Source: CAWBOV01 sp963790525
Lineage (GTDB): Bacteria > Actinomycetota > Actinomycetes > Mycobacteriales > Jatrophihabitantaceae
Assembly (NCBI GenBank): GCA_963790525.1
Contig: CAWBOV010000003.1
Coordinates: 62,001-126,000 of the forward strand
Direction: 5' to 3'
DNA length: 64,000 nt
Part shown: positions 36,752-44,873 of the stretch, piece by piece
Layout: each line of letters opens with the position of its first letter
How positions within the stretch are numbered: position 1 is the first letter of the stretch
The notes under the pieces: generated by a model
Seen by the model: only the letters and a program-made list of their open reading frames with translations
Databases searched by the model: none
Told to the model about the DNA's origin: nothing
Program-made: the position numbers and the translations under genes

Positions 36752-36796
36752 TTGACCCGCGCTGACGTCGTGGCGTTCAATACCGACCAGACGGTA
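36752..36796 (+). promoter_or_regulatory. Promoter and TetR-type operator for the ligase/LLM/crotonase operon
   Basis: TTGACC (36752-36757) and a weak TTCAAT -10 (36776-36781), 18 bases apart, precede the operator TACCGACCAGACGGTA (36781-36796), the most symmetrical copy in the window. The ligase GTG follows 16 bases later. Confidence 0.68.
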
Positions 36797-36812
36797 TCGA
36801 ACGGAGTCGGTA

Positions 36813-38360
36813 GTGAACCTCGCACGCGATCTCGAACGCCGAGCCACCGAAGTCGGTGACCGCACCGGCCTGTACTTCGAGGACGGCAGGTCCTGGACCT
36901 TCGCCGAGCTCGACGGTGCCGCCGGTGCCGTGGCCGAGGCGCTGCGGTCACAGGGCGTGGGCCGGGGCGACCGGGTCGCGACCTACATCCGCAACGGTCC
37001 GGAGCTGGTGTTCGCGATCTTCGGAGCTTGGAAGGTCGGCGCCGTTCCGGTCACGATCAGCGGGCTGTACAACGGCATCGAGCTCGCCGAGTCGATCGAG
37101 AAGACGACACCGACGCTCGTGCTGGCCGACGACCACGACCCCGAATCCCTCAGCGCGGCGCTCACCCGGACCGGCGCCTCGGCCCGGCTGGTCGTTGGCC
37201 GGATCTCCGGAATCGCCGCCCTCGGCCAGTCCGGTTCCGCCCGCGTCACGGCGCCCGACGTCGCCGACGACGACGAGGCGGGCATCCTGTTCACCGGCGG
37301 CACCACCGGGCGTCCCAAGGCGGTCAGCGTCACCCACGGCGGGATCCAGGCCTCACTGGCCCGCCTGGCGCAGGTGTCCAAGGGGCGGCCCGGGCCGTAC
37401 GAGGCGGTCCCGCCCGAGGTCGGGCCCAACCTGGTCGCGCTGCCGCTGTTCCACGGCGGCGGTCAGCACACGTTGCTGTTCGCCTTCCACGTCGGGCGGG
37501 CCGCGGTGCTGTGGGAGCGGTTCCGGGTGTCGACGCTGAGCCGGCTGCTGGACGAACACCGCTTCGACAACCTGTTCCTGCTGCCGACGATGCTCTACGA
37601 CGTCGTGCACGCGGAGGATCCACCCGATCTCAGTTCGGTGCGCTCGGTCCTCATCGCCGGGCAGGCCCTGAGCATCCACCTGCGCCGGCGGTTCGAGGAG
37701 CGCTTCGCCATCCCCATCGTGATGAACTACGGCTCCACCGAGATCGGCCACGTGGCCGGCTGGACGGCCGCCGACATGCGGGCGGGGCTGTGGAAGCCCG
37801 GGTCCGCGGGGCGGGTCTACGACGGCGTCCGGATGGAGATCCGCGACGACGAGGGCCGCGCCCTGCCGCGGGGACAGGAGGGCGAGATCGTGGTCTTCTC
37901 CGCCATGGCCCCGGAGTACGTCGACGACCCGGAGGCGACGAGCCACCTCGTGGAGGACGGCTGGGTGCATTCCGGCGACATCGGCTACGTGGACGACGAC
38001 GGCGTGCTGTTCCTCGTCGGGCGCAAGCGCGACATGATCAAGTGCGGCGGCTTCCAGGTCTGGCCCGAGGAGATCGAGGAGGCCCTGCGCAGCCATCCGC
38101 TGGTGCTCGACGTGCGGGTGCTGGGCGTCCCCGACGAGCGGATGGGTGAGATCCCCAAGGCGATCGTCGTCCGCGCCCCGGACCCGGCGGTCGGCGACGA
38201 CGACCTGGCGGCCCAGCTGGTGGACCTGGCCCGCACGCGGCTGGCGCACTTCAAGGCGCCGCGAGCCGTGGTGTTCGTCGCCGAGCTGCCGCGCAGCGAG
38301 GCGGGCAAGGTGCGCCGGGACGCGCTGGCGGCGGCAGTGGCGGGTGGGGACGCGGCATGA
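36813..38360 (+). CDS. Acyl-CoA ligase (AMP-forming), copy 4
   Basis: A 515-residue ANL ligase: LFTGGTTGRPKAVSVTHGG (unusual Gly in place of Ser in the P-loop-like motif), NYGSTEIGHVAG, HSGDIGYVDDDGVLFLVGRKRDMIKCGGFQVWPEEIE and LPRSEAGKVRRD. The STEIG variant resembles ligases of aromatic or cyclic acids but is not decisive. GTG start right behind the best operator of the window; four-base overlap with the following LLM gene couples activation to oxygenation. Confidence 0.91.
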   Translation: MNLARDLERRATEVGDRTGLYFEDGRSWTFAELDGAAGAVAEALRSQGVGRGDRVATYIRNGPELVFAIFGAWKVGAVPVTISGLYNGIELAESIEKTTPTLVLADDHDPESLSAALTRTGASARLVVGRISGIAALGQSGSARVTAPDVADDDEAGILFTGGTTGRPKAVSVTHGGIQASLARLAQVSKGRPGPYEAVPPEVGPNLVALPLFHGGGQHTLLFAFHVGRAAVLWERFRVSTLSRLLDEHRFDNLFLLPTMLYDVVHAEDPPDLSSVRSVLIAGQALSIHLRRRFEERFAIPIVMNYGSTEIGHVAGWTAADMRAGLWKPGSAGRVYDGVRMEIRDDEGRALPRGQEGEIVVFSAMAPEYVDDPEATSHLVEDGWVHSGDIGYVDDDGVLFLVGRKRDMIKCGGFQVWPEEIEEALRSHPLVLDVRVLGVPDERMGEIPKAIVVRAPDPAVGDDDLAAQLVDLARTRLAHFKAPRAVVFVAELPRSEAGKVRRDALAAAVAGGDAA

Positions 38361-39379
38361 AGTTCGGCATCCTGGCCTCGCACCAGTACCCGTTCGACGA
38401 GGACCTGCGCCGGCGCACCGAGGAGCTGTTCAGCCTGGTGGAGCGCTCCGCCGAACTCGGCTTCCACTCGGTGTGGGCCATCAACCACTTCCTGTCGAAC
38501 CTGGCCACACCGCAGCCGATCTCGATGATGGCCCGGCTGATCGACCGCAGCGGCGACATGCAGATCGGCAGCGGCATCCTGCTGCTGCCGCTGTTCCACC
38601 CGGTGCACGTGGCCGAGGAGTTCGCGACGCTCGACCAGCTCTCCGGCGGGCGCATCGCCCTCGGCGTCGCGGCGGGTTACCGCGAGCACGAGCTGGCCGC
38701 GTTCGGGGTGGACGCGGACAGCCGCTTCCGCCGGATGGACGAGGGCATCCGCCTGATCAGGGAACTGTGGTCGGGCAAGACCGTCGACTTCCACGGCGAG
38801 TTCTACACCGTCGAGGGGGTCCGCTGCGGCGTCCCACCGCTGCAGGACGGCGGGCCGCCCATCTACGTCGGGGCCGGCGGGCGCTACGCGGTGCGGCGCG
38901 CTGCCCGCCTCGGGGACGCCTGGTACGCGCCCGGTAACTCGCCCAATCCCACCTACCTCGACAAGTACGTGGGGATCTACAACGACGCCCTGGCCGAGTA
39001 CGGCAGGACCGCCGCCGTCGTGGACCGGCCCATCGGAGTCGAGCTGTTCTGCGCGCCCACCACCGAGCGGGCGGTCGAGACGGCGCTGCCCTACGCGCGT
39101 CGCGAGTACTACACCTACGCCGAGTACCCGGCGCTGCGCTGGCAGCGGGACCGCTTCGACGAGCTCGTCGCCCGCACCCTGCTGCTGGGCTCACCCGACC
39201 TGCTGATCGACAAGATCCGCGAGTTCGAGCGCAGGGGCTTCAACCACCTGATCTTCCGTCCGTTCTGGCTGGGCATGCCGGCGCACCTGGCGCGCGAATC
39301 GATCGAGCTGTTCGCCAGCGAGGTCATGCCCGCCTTCCCCGAACCCGCACCACACACAGACTGGAGCCCGCACGCATGA
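38357..39379 (+). CDS. Luciferase-like (LLM) flavin-dependent monooxygenase C
   Basis: A 340-residue LLM-family protein: MKFGILASHQYPFDEDLRRR, ELGFHSVWAINHFLSNLATPQPISMMARLIDRSGDMQIGSGILLLPLFHPVHVAEEFATLDQLSGGRIALGVAAGY, and GGPPIYVGAGGRYAVRRAARLGD. The usual EHH is replaced by INHF, shared in style with LLM D (IHHY), so C and D form a subpair distinct from A and B. Coupled by ATGA overlaps to the ligase before it and the crotonase after it. Confidence 0.89.
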   Translation: MKFGILASHQYPFDEDLRRRTEELFSLVERSAELGFHSVWAINHFLSNLATPQPISMMARLIDRSGDMQIGSGILLLPLFHPVHVAEEFATLDQLSGGRIALGVAAGYREHELAAFGVDADSRFRRMDEGIRLIRELWSGKTVDFHGEFYTVEGVRCGVPPLQDGGPPIYVGAGGRYAVRRAARLGDAWYAPGNSPNPTYLDKYVGIYNDALAEYGRTAAVVDRPIGVELFCAPTTERAVETALPYARREYYTYAEYPALRWQRDRFDELVARTLLLGSPDLLIDKIREFERRGFNHLIFRPFWLGMPAHLARESIELFASEVMPAFPEPAPHTDWSPHA

Positions 39380-40359
39380 AGAAGTCCGAAGCCGAACTGC
39401 TCGAACACCAGTGGGACACCGAGTACATGGAGGTCGACCCCGAGGTCCTCGCCAAGTACGTGCGCTACGAGGTGGACCCGGCGCGCGCGGTCGCGACGAT
39501 CACCTTCGACCGCCCGGAGACCCTCAACGCCATCCCTGTCGCGGGGTTCGAGCGGGTGGGCGACCTCGTGCGCGAGGCGGAGGCCGACGACCGGGTCAAG
39601 GTCATCGTCTTCAAGGGCGAGGGGTCGTGCTTCGGCACCGGGGCCGACGCCGCGGAGCTCGGTCACTACATCGGCTACAAGAAGGGCGTGGACAAGGCCT
39701 CGCGCAAGCGCCCGTCACAGCACCAGCGGATGCTGCCCGATCGCAACGTGCTGTCCTCGGCCTTCACCCGCCCGATCATCGAGTGCCTGAAGGCGACGAT
39801 CTGCCAGGTGAACAGCTACTGCTACGGCGGGCACTTCCAGATCGCGCTGTCCGCGGACATCGTCATCGCGACTCCGGACGCCCGGTTCACCCACCCGGCC
39901 TTCCGCTACCTCGGGCCGGCCCCTCAGGACATGTACCACTGGATCGAGAAGATCGGCCTGACGAAGATGAAGGACCTCATGCTGACCATGCGTCCGCTGG
40001 GGGCCGAGGAGGGCGAGAAGTGCGGCTTCGTGACCAAGGTCGTCGAGCCCGAGGAACTGCAGCGCTGGGTGGACGACTACGTCGACGCCATCACCGTGAT
40101 GCCGCTGGATTCGCTGATGATGGGCAAGTCGATGATGCAGGTGATCATGGAGGCGCGCGGCAAGGGCCTCGGCGCGATGACCGGTTGGGTCGGTCACGGC
40201 TGGGCCACCAACGTCGTCTTCGAGGAGGGTGACTGGAACTTCCTCAAGGAGCGGCGCGAGAAGGGCATCACCCAGGCCCTCGCCGACCGGGACAACATGG
40301 TGGCTCCCTACTTCCGGCTGAGTCGTTCGCGCTCCGACGGCACAGCTCCGACGAGCTGA
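39376..40359 (+). CDS. Long crotonase-family protein
   Basis: A 327-residue enoyl-CoA hydratase/isomerase-superfamily protein, some 60 residues longer than usual. Visible are TITFDRPETLNAIPVAGFERVGDLV, FGTGADAAELG (first oxyanion region), a lysine/arginine-rich insert around residues 90-120 and VNSYCYGGHFQIALSADIVIATPDARF. The C-terminal 70 residues (MGKSMMQVIMEARGKGLGAMTGW) have no standard counterpart. Possible roles include hydration, ring-opening hydrolysis of a cyclic beta-diketone or decarboxylation. It lies between two LLM genes in one operon. Confidence 0.86.
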   Translation: MKKSEAELLEHQWDTEYMEVDPEVLAKYVRYEVDPARAVATITFDRPETLNAIPVAGFERVGDLVREAEADDRVKVIVFKGEGSCFGTGADAAELGHYIGYKKGVDKASRKRPSQHQRMLPDRNVLSSAFTRPIIECLKATICQVNSYCYGGHFQIALSADIVIATPDARFTHPAFRYLGPAPQDMYHWIEKIGLTKMKDLMLTMRPLGAEEGEKCGFVTKVVEPEELQRWVDDYVDAITVMPLDSLMMGKSMMQVIMEARGKGLGAMTGWVGHGWATNVVFEEGDWNFLKERREKGITQALADRDNMVAPYFRLSRSRSDGTAPTS

Positions 40360-40362
40360 CAG

Positions 40363-41357
40363 ATGCGCTTCGGGATCCTGCTCGATCACCAGTACCAGCC
40401 GGGTGCCGATGTGGGGGCGAAGCTCGGCGAGCTCGTCGAGCTGGTCCAGCACATCCGTGACCTGGGCTTCGACTCCGTCTTCGGCATCCATCACTACCTG
40501 TCCAGCCTGCGCACCCCACAACCGCTGCCGCTGCTGTCCCGGTTGATCGACCACACCGGCACGATGCAGCTGGGCACCGGGATCCTGATCCTGCCGCTGG
40601 GGCATCCCGTGCACTGGGCCGAGGAGATCGCCACCATCGATCAGCTCTCGGGCGGGCGGTTCGTGCTGGGGGTGGGCGCCGGGTACCGCGAGGACGAGTT
40701 CGCGAACTTCGGGCTGCGGCGCTCGCGTCGTACCAGCCGGATGGTGGAGAGCCTGTCGGTGATGCAGAGGCTGTGGACCGGTGAGACCGGTGGACCACGA
40801 GGGGGAGCACTTCTCGATCCGGGACGCCCGCTGCAGCGTGCTTCCCGTCGCAGCAACCGCATCCGCCGATCTGGATCGGTGCCAACGCCCCCGTCGGCAT
40901 CAAGCGGGCCGCTCGACTGGGGCATTCGTGGTTCGCGCCCGCCAACGTCAAGCGCAACTGGGCCGTCGGAAACCTGGCTACTTACAAGCAGGAGTTGTTA
41001 CAAGCTGGGCATGTACTCGAGGGCCGCATCATGCCCATCCAGCGCGATCTCTGCATCGCCGACTCCCGGGAGGACGCCTTCGCGCTGGCCGGTGAGCACG
41101 TCAAGCACTCCTACTTCGAGTACGTCCAGTACGGCATGGACCACTTCGAGACCATGTGGGACGACATCGCGGAGAAGTCACTGTTCTTCGGCAGTCCCGA
41201 CGACGTCGCCGCCAAGATCGCGGACTTCGCCGACGCTGGGTTCAACCACTTCGTCTTCAAGGTCCAGTGGCTGGGTCTCGACCCGGCCGTGTCCCACGGG
41301 ATCCTCGAACGCTTCGCCCGTGAGGTCATGCCGCGCTTCGCGGGGGTGACGGCGTGA
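40363..41357 (+). CDS. Luciferase-like (LLM) flavin-dependent monooxygenase D, two frame breaks
   Basis: About 331 residues when repaired. N-terminal MRFGILLDHQYQPGADVG, DLGFDSVFGIHHYLSSLRTPQPLPLLSRLIDHTGTMQLGTGILILPLGHPVHWAEEIATIDQLSGGRFVLGVGAGY closely follow LLM C. The frame is lost near 40788; dropping one G gives GETVDHEGEHFSIRDARC. It is lost again near 40846; dropping one G gives CSVLPSQQPHPPIWIGANAPVGIKRAARLGHSWF, which then reads on to the stop at 41357. Both repairs recreate family sequence exactly, so errors or very recent mutations are likely. Probably a tandem duplicate of LLM C. Confidence 0.84.
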
Positions 41358-41692
41358 AGGTCGGGCACGTGATCCTGCCGGTCGAGGAGCTGGGCGCCGC
41401 CCTGGCGTTCTACTCCGACGGGCTCGGCCTGCCGCTGAAGTTCCGGGACGGCGACCGGTACGCCGCTCTGGACGGCGGTGGCACGACGATCGCCCTCGCC
41501 GCACCGGCGGAGCAACCCGCGCCGGGGCGGACCGTGGTGAGCTTCAAGGTCGACGACCTGCCCGTCGCGCTGGACCGGATCCGCGCCCACGGTGGGACGG
41601 TGGGGGAGATCCAGACGTCCGCGCACGAGCACCGGGCGGTGGTCGTCGCCCCGGACGGGACCGTGCTCGTCGTCTACGCCCCGCCGGCCTAG
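41354..41692 (+). CDS. Small VOC-superfamily protein
   Basis: A 112-residue single-domain glyoxalase-like protein: KVGHVILPVEELGAALAFYSDGLGLPLKF and VVVAPDGTVLVVY. The first ligand His is present (GHVILPV), but the usual final Glu is replaced in the VLVVY strand, so metal binding is uncertain. Its GTG overlaps the LLM D stop. Could be a chaperone-like or binding partner rather than an enzyme. Confidence 0.8.
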   Translation: MKVGHVILPVEELGAALAFYSDGLGLPLKFRDGDRYAALDGGGTTIALAAPAEQPAPGRTVVSFKVDDLPVALDRIRAHGGTVGEIQTSAHEHRAVVVAPDGTVLVVYAPPA

Positions 41693-41700
41693 ACCGCGGG

Positions 41701-42743
41701 ATGTGCGACGACGACGCCGCCGCGGCGCGGTCGGTGCAGGAGGCCTCCTGGCGCCGGCGCGAGCTGCCACCGGTCCACCAGCCGCAACCGGGGGTGTGGG
41801 CGGTGCCCATGCCGCTGCCGGGACACCCGATCCTCTACTCGCTCGCCTACCTGCTCGACGCAGGCGCGGGCGGGTTGGTGATGGTCGACGCGGGCTACGC
41901 CAGCGGGGCGTGCTGGCGGTCGCTCGAGGCGGGGCTGGATGCCGTCGGAGCTGCCGTCTCCGACATCGGGGCCGTCATCCTGACCCACAACCATCCCGAC
42001 CACTACGGCCTCGCCGACCGGGTGCGGGCGGCGAGCGGTTGCTGGGTGGGACTGCACGAACTGGACGGCACCGAGCGGCGCAGCAGTGAGCGCTACGCCC
42101 AGCGTTCCGACGCGGCCCTCGTCCTGGCGGGCGTGCCGGACGACGTGCGGGCCCACTCGGCCGTCACCATCGCCGAGTACGCCGCCGACGCCGACGTCCC
42201 GCTGGCCGATCGTCTGTTCGTGGACAAGCAGCTCGTCGAGCTCGCGGACCTGGCGCTGCAGGTGATCTGGACGCCGGGGCACACCGCGGGGCACATCTGC
42301 CTGCTGCAGCCGGAGCGCGGCTACCTGCTCACCGGCGACCACCTGCTGCCCGGACGGCCTGACACAGCTGGGCAACGTGGACTCGCTGGACAGCGATCCG
42401 CTGGGGGAGACGTTCTCCTCGCTCGACGTCGTGGCCCGCCTGGACGCGACGGTGGGACTACCCGGACACCAGTACCAGATCGACGACGTGGCCGCCCGGA
42501 CGCGGTGCCGTGCGTACCGGGTTCGAGGAGCGGATGGACCGCGCCGCCGCGCTCGTGCGGGAGCGGCCGCACGCGACGGGATGGGACGTCGCCGCCGCGC
42601 TCACGGGGCCGGCCTGGGATCGCATGGGCCCGATGGGGCGGCGGTTCACGACCATCGAGGCGATGGGGTTGCTGCACGCGCTGGTCCGGCAGGGGCGCCT
42701 CGCGTCCTCGGCCGGATCACCCGAGCGTTTCCTCTTCATTTAG
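41701..42743 (+). CDS. Metallo-beta-lactamase-fold hydrolase, two frame breaks
   Basis: Di-metal hydrolase of about 345 residues when repaired. Signature ILTHNHPDHYGLADRV (HxHxDH), TPGHTAGHICLLQPERGYLLTGDHLLP with further ligands, and a C-terminal winged-helix-like region (TTIEAMGLLHALVRQGRL) typical of MBL thioesterase-type relatives. The frame breaks near 42355 (one extra base restores LTQLGNVDSLDSDPLGETF) and near 42506 (restores ARTRAVRTGFEERMDRA). Plausible substrates are acyl-CoA thioesters or lactones from the pathway. Last gene of the operon that starts at 36813. Confidence 0.82.
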
Positions 42744-42763
42744 TACCGGCTAGTCGGTATGCT
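42735..42763 (+). promoter_or_regulatory. Promoter with TetR-type operator for the crotonase/flavin-reductase operon
   Basis: TTCATT (42735-42740), 17 bases and TATGCT (42758-42763), with operator TACCGGCTAGTCGGTA (42744-42759) in the spacer. A transcript from this -10 would begin at about the GTG start 42770, so the message is probably leaderless. Confidence 0.65.
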
Positions 42764-42769
42764 GCGCTC

Positions 42770-43504
42770 GTGACTCAACAGACCTCCCGCATCACAGTGC
42801 GCGACACCCAGCCGGTGGCGGTGGTGACGGTGGCCAACGCCGCGCGGCGCAACGCGTTCGACGCGGCGCTGCTGGAGGAGTTCGTCGGCGCGGTCGAGGC
42901 TGTCGCGTCCCACCCCGACTGCGGTGTCGTCATCGTCCGGGCGCAGGGGGAGCACTTCTGCGCCGGCTGGAACACCGGTGACTTCGCCGGTCTGTCCGGG
43001 GACGCGGATCCCGCGCTCGCGCTGCTGGCCGGCTACGAGCTGCTCGATCGCCTGTGGCGGGTGCCGGCGGTGACCCTGGGCGCGGTCCGGGGCACGGTGG
43101 CCGGCTTCGGAGTCGGCCTGCTCGACCGGCTGCATCTGGCGATCGGCTCGTCCACGACGCGGATCGTCCTGCCGGAGGCGGCCTTCGGGATCGCGGCGGG
43201 GGGAGTGCTGGTCGATCTGCAGCGGGTCCTGCCGCCCAAGGCCGCCCTCGACCTCCTCCTGGGCGCCGAGGCCGTCGATGCCCCCCGGGCGCTGACTCTC
43301 GGACTCGTCTCCCGGGTCGTGGCCGACGAGGACCTGGACCGCACGGTGGACGCGCTGGCCGCCCGCATCGCGGCCCACCCCGGCCACGTGGCCACGACCG
43401 TGCTCGACTCCTTCCGCCGATCCCAGCACGCGCCTCGGGACGAGGCCGTCCGGATCGCGGCCGCCTCGGCCGCGGCCTCGATCCTCGGGCTGGCCGGCCG
43501 ATGA
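42770..43504 (+). CDS. Enoyl-CoA hydratase/isomerase (crotonase) family protein
   Basis: A 244-residue crotonase: VAVVTVANAARRNAFDAALLEEFVGA, FCAGWNTGDFAGL (oxyanion hole), GAVRGTVAGFGVGLLDRLHLAIGSSTTRIVLPEAAFGI. The Glu in LPEAAFGIAAGG is in the first catalytic position; the second is not evident. The GTG at 42770 is chosen because it follows the promoter/operator directly; longer open frames upstream overlap the previous gene in another frame. No ribosome-binding site precedes it, consistent with leaderless translation. Coupled by ATGA to the next gene. Confidence 0.85.
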   Translation: MTQQTSRITVRDTQPVAVVTVANAARRNAFDAALLEEFVGAVEAVASHPDCGVVIVRAQGEHFCAGWNTGDFAGLSGDADPALALLAGYELLDRLWRVPAVTLGAVRGTVAGFGVGLLDRLHLAIGSSTTRIVLPEAAFGIAAGGVLVDLQRVLPPKAALDLLLGAEAVDAPRALTLGLVSRVVADEDLDRTVDALAARIAAHPGHVATTVLDSFRRSQHAPRDEAVRIAAASAAASILGLAGR

Positions 43505-44331
43505 CCGGCGAGGACCGTCGCCACTACCGCACCGGCGAACCGGCCTGGGTCGACCTCCGCGTGACCGACGCGCCGGCAGCGGCCGAGTTCTACACCGCCT
43601 TGTTCGGCTGGGAGATCGTGCGCGAGCCGCTGGGCGCCGATCACTACAACACATGCCTGCTCGGTGGCGAGCCGGTCGCGGGCATCGCCTCGTCGGTGCG
43701 ACCCGGCGAGGCGATCGGCTGGACGACCTACTTCGCCGTCGACGACATCGAGGCCTCGGGCCGCACCGTCGCCGCGCTCGGCGGCGTCCCCGGCCCGATC
43801 CGCCGGTTCCGGGAGGCCGGGCTGGCGATGGCGAGCGAGGACGCCCAGCACGCGATCTTCGGCCTGTACCAGGCCGGCCCCCGCCCCGGCATCACCGTGC
43901 TCAACTCGCCGGGCGCGCTGTGCTGGAACGAGCTCAACACCTCCGACCCGCGCGGGGCCGAGGAGTTCTACCGCACGCTGTTCGGCTACGTGGTCGAGCC
44001 CGCGGACTCCGCGACGGGCGCCGGCTACTCCCTGCTGCTGGTCGACGGGTCGCCCGCCGCCGGTGTGCTGGCACTGGAGGCGGACTGGCCGACGCTCCTG
44101 CCCGCGCGGTGGCTGACCTACTTCGCCGTGTCGGACCTGGAGCGGTCGCTGGCCCAGGTCCTGGCCCTCGGCGGCAAGGTCATGCTCGCTCCGCTGACGA
44201 CGGACTACGGGGAGTTCTGCGTGGTGCGCGACCCGTGGCGCGCGGTGTTCTGCCTGGCCCGGGTCGACCACCCTCTTCGCGCGCAACCGGTCCCTCCGCC
44301 CGCCGCCGACGAACAGGAGGCAGCCACGTGA
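43501..44331 (+). CDS. Two-domain VOC-superfamily protein
   Basis: A 276-residue protein with two tandem glyoxalase-like domains: PAWVDLRVTDAPAAAEFYTALFGWEIV and LCWNELNTSDPRGAEEFYRTLFGYVVE. This matches the PhyA/CFP30-like 27-kDa VOC proteins of actinomycetes, which lack clear enzyme assignment. First metal ligands are replaced (VDLRV, NELNT), the second domain keeps a Glu. Alanine/proline-rich C-terminus. Coupled to the crotonase before and the flavin reductase after. Confidence 0.85.
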   Translation: MTGEDRRHYRTGEPAWVDLRVTDAPAAAEFYTALFGWEIVREPLGADHYNTCLLGGEPVAGIASSVRPGEAIGWTTYFAVDDIEASGRTVAALGGVPGPIRRFREAGLAMASEDAQHAIFGLYQAGPRPGITVLNSPGALCWNELNTSDPRGAEEFYRTLFGYVVEPADSATGAGYSLLLVDGSPAAGVLALEADWPTLLPARWLTYFAVSDLERSLAQVLALGGKVMLAPLTTDYGEFCVVRDPWRAVFCLARVDHPLRAQPVPPPAADEQEAAT

Positions 44332-44855
44332 CCGCAGCCGACACGCTGCCTCCGGGCAAGCTCTTCCGCACCGCCTGCTCGCGCTTCGCGACCGGTGTGA
44401 CGGCAGTGACCGCGATCGACGCCTCCGGTGAGGTCGCCGCGCTGACCGTCAACTCCTTCACCTCGGTGTCGCTGGACCCGCCGCAGGTACTGGTCTGCAT
44501 CGCCCACACGTCCTCGAGCTTCCGGGTGATGTCCAAGGCCGAACGCCTGGCGGTCCACATCCTCAGCGAGTCGCAGGAGGAGATCGCGCGGCGGCTGGCG
44601 ACCGCGGGCCTCACAGGGGAGGAGCGACTGGCCGAGATCGGCTGGGCGCCCGGTCCCGGCAACGAGCCGCACCTGTCCGATGTCGCGTCGCGCCTGGCCG
44701 GACGTGTGGTCAACCGGCTCGACAGCGGTGACCACCTGATCCTTCTGGTAGAAGTCGACCACGTGGAGGTCGGCGCCGAGACGGGCGTCTCACTCGTCTT
44801 CGTCGCCGGCCGCTTCCTGACGATCGACGCCGCGTCGGCGCCCCGCCCGTCCTGA
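44328..44855 (+). CDS. Flavin reductase-like protein (FMN-binding, split-barrel)
   Basis: A 175-residue NAD(P)H:flavin oxidoreductase: FRTACSRFATGVTAVTAIDASGEVAALTVNSFTSVSLDPPQVLVCIAHTSSSF and FVAGRFLTID. Reduces FMN or FAD with NAD(P)H and releases it to a partner monooxygenase. It is the only flavin reductase in the supercluster and therefore the likely supplier of FMNH2 to some or all of the four LLMs, supporting FMN rather than F420 as their cosubstrate. GTG start with CAGGAGG before it; overlaps the VOC stop. Confidence 0.9.
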   Translation: MTAADTLPPGKLFRTACSRFATGVTAVTAIDASGEVAALTVNSFTSVSLDPPQVLVCIAHTSSSFRVMSKAERLAVHILSESQEEIARRLATAGLTGEERLAEIGWAPGPGNEPHLSDVASRLAGRVVNRLDSGDHLILLVEVDHVEVGAETGVSLVFVAGRFLTIDAASAPRPS

Positions 44856-44873
44856 GCCGAGGGAGACCGCACC

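Noticed and set aside
41354..41692. Small VOC gene as a fragment of the two-domain VOC at 43501
   Set aside because: Sequence motifs differ (GHVILPVEELGAALAFYSDG versus WVDLRVTDAPAAAEFYTALF), and it has its own coupled start and stop.
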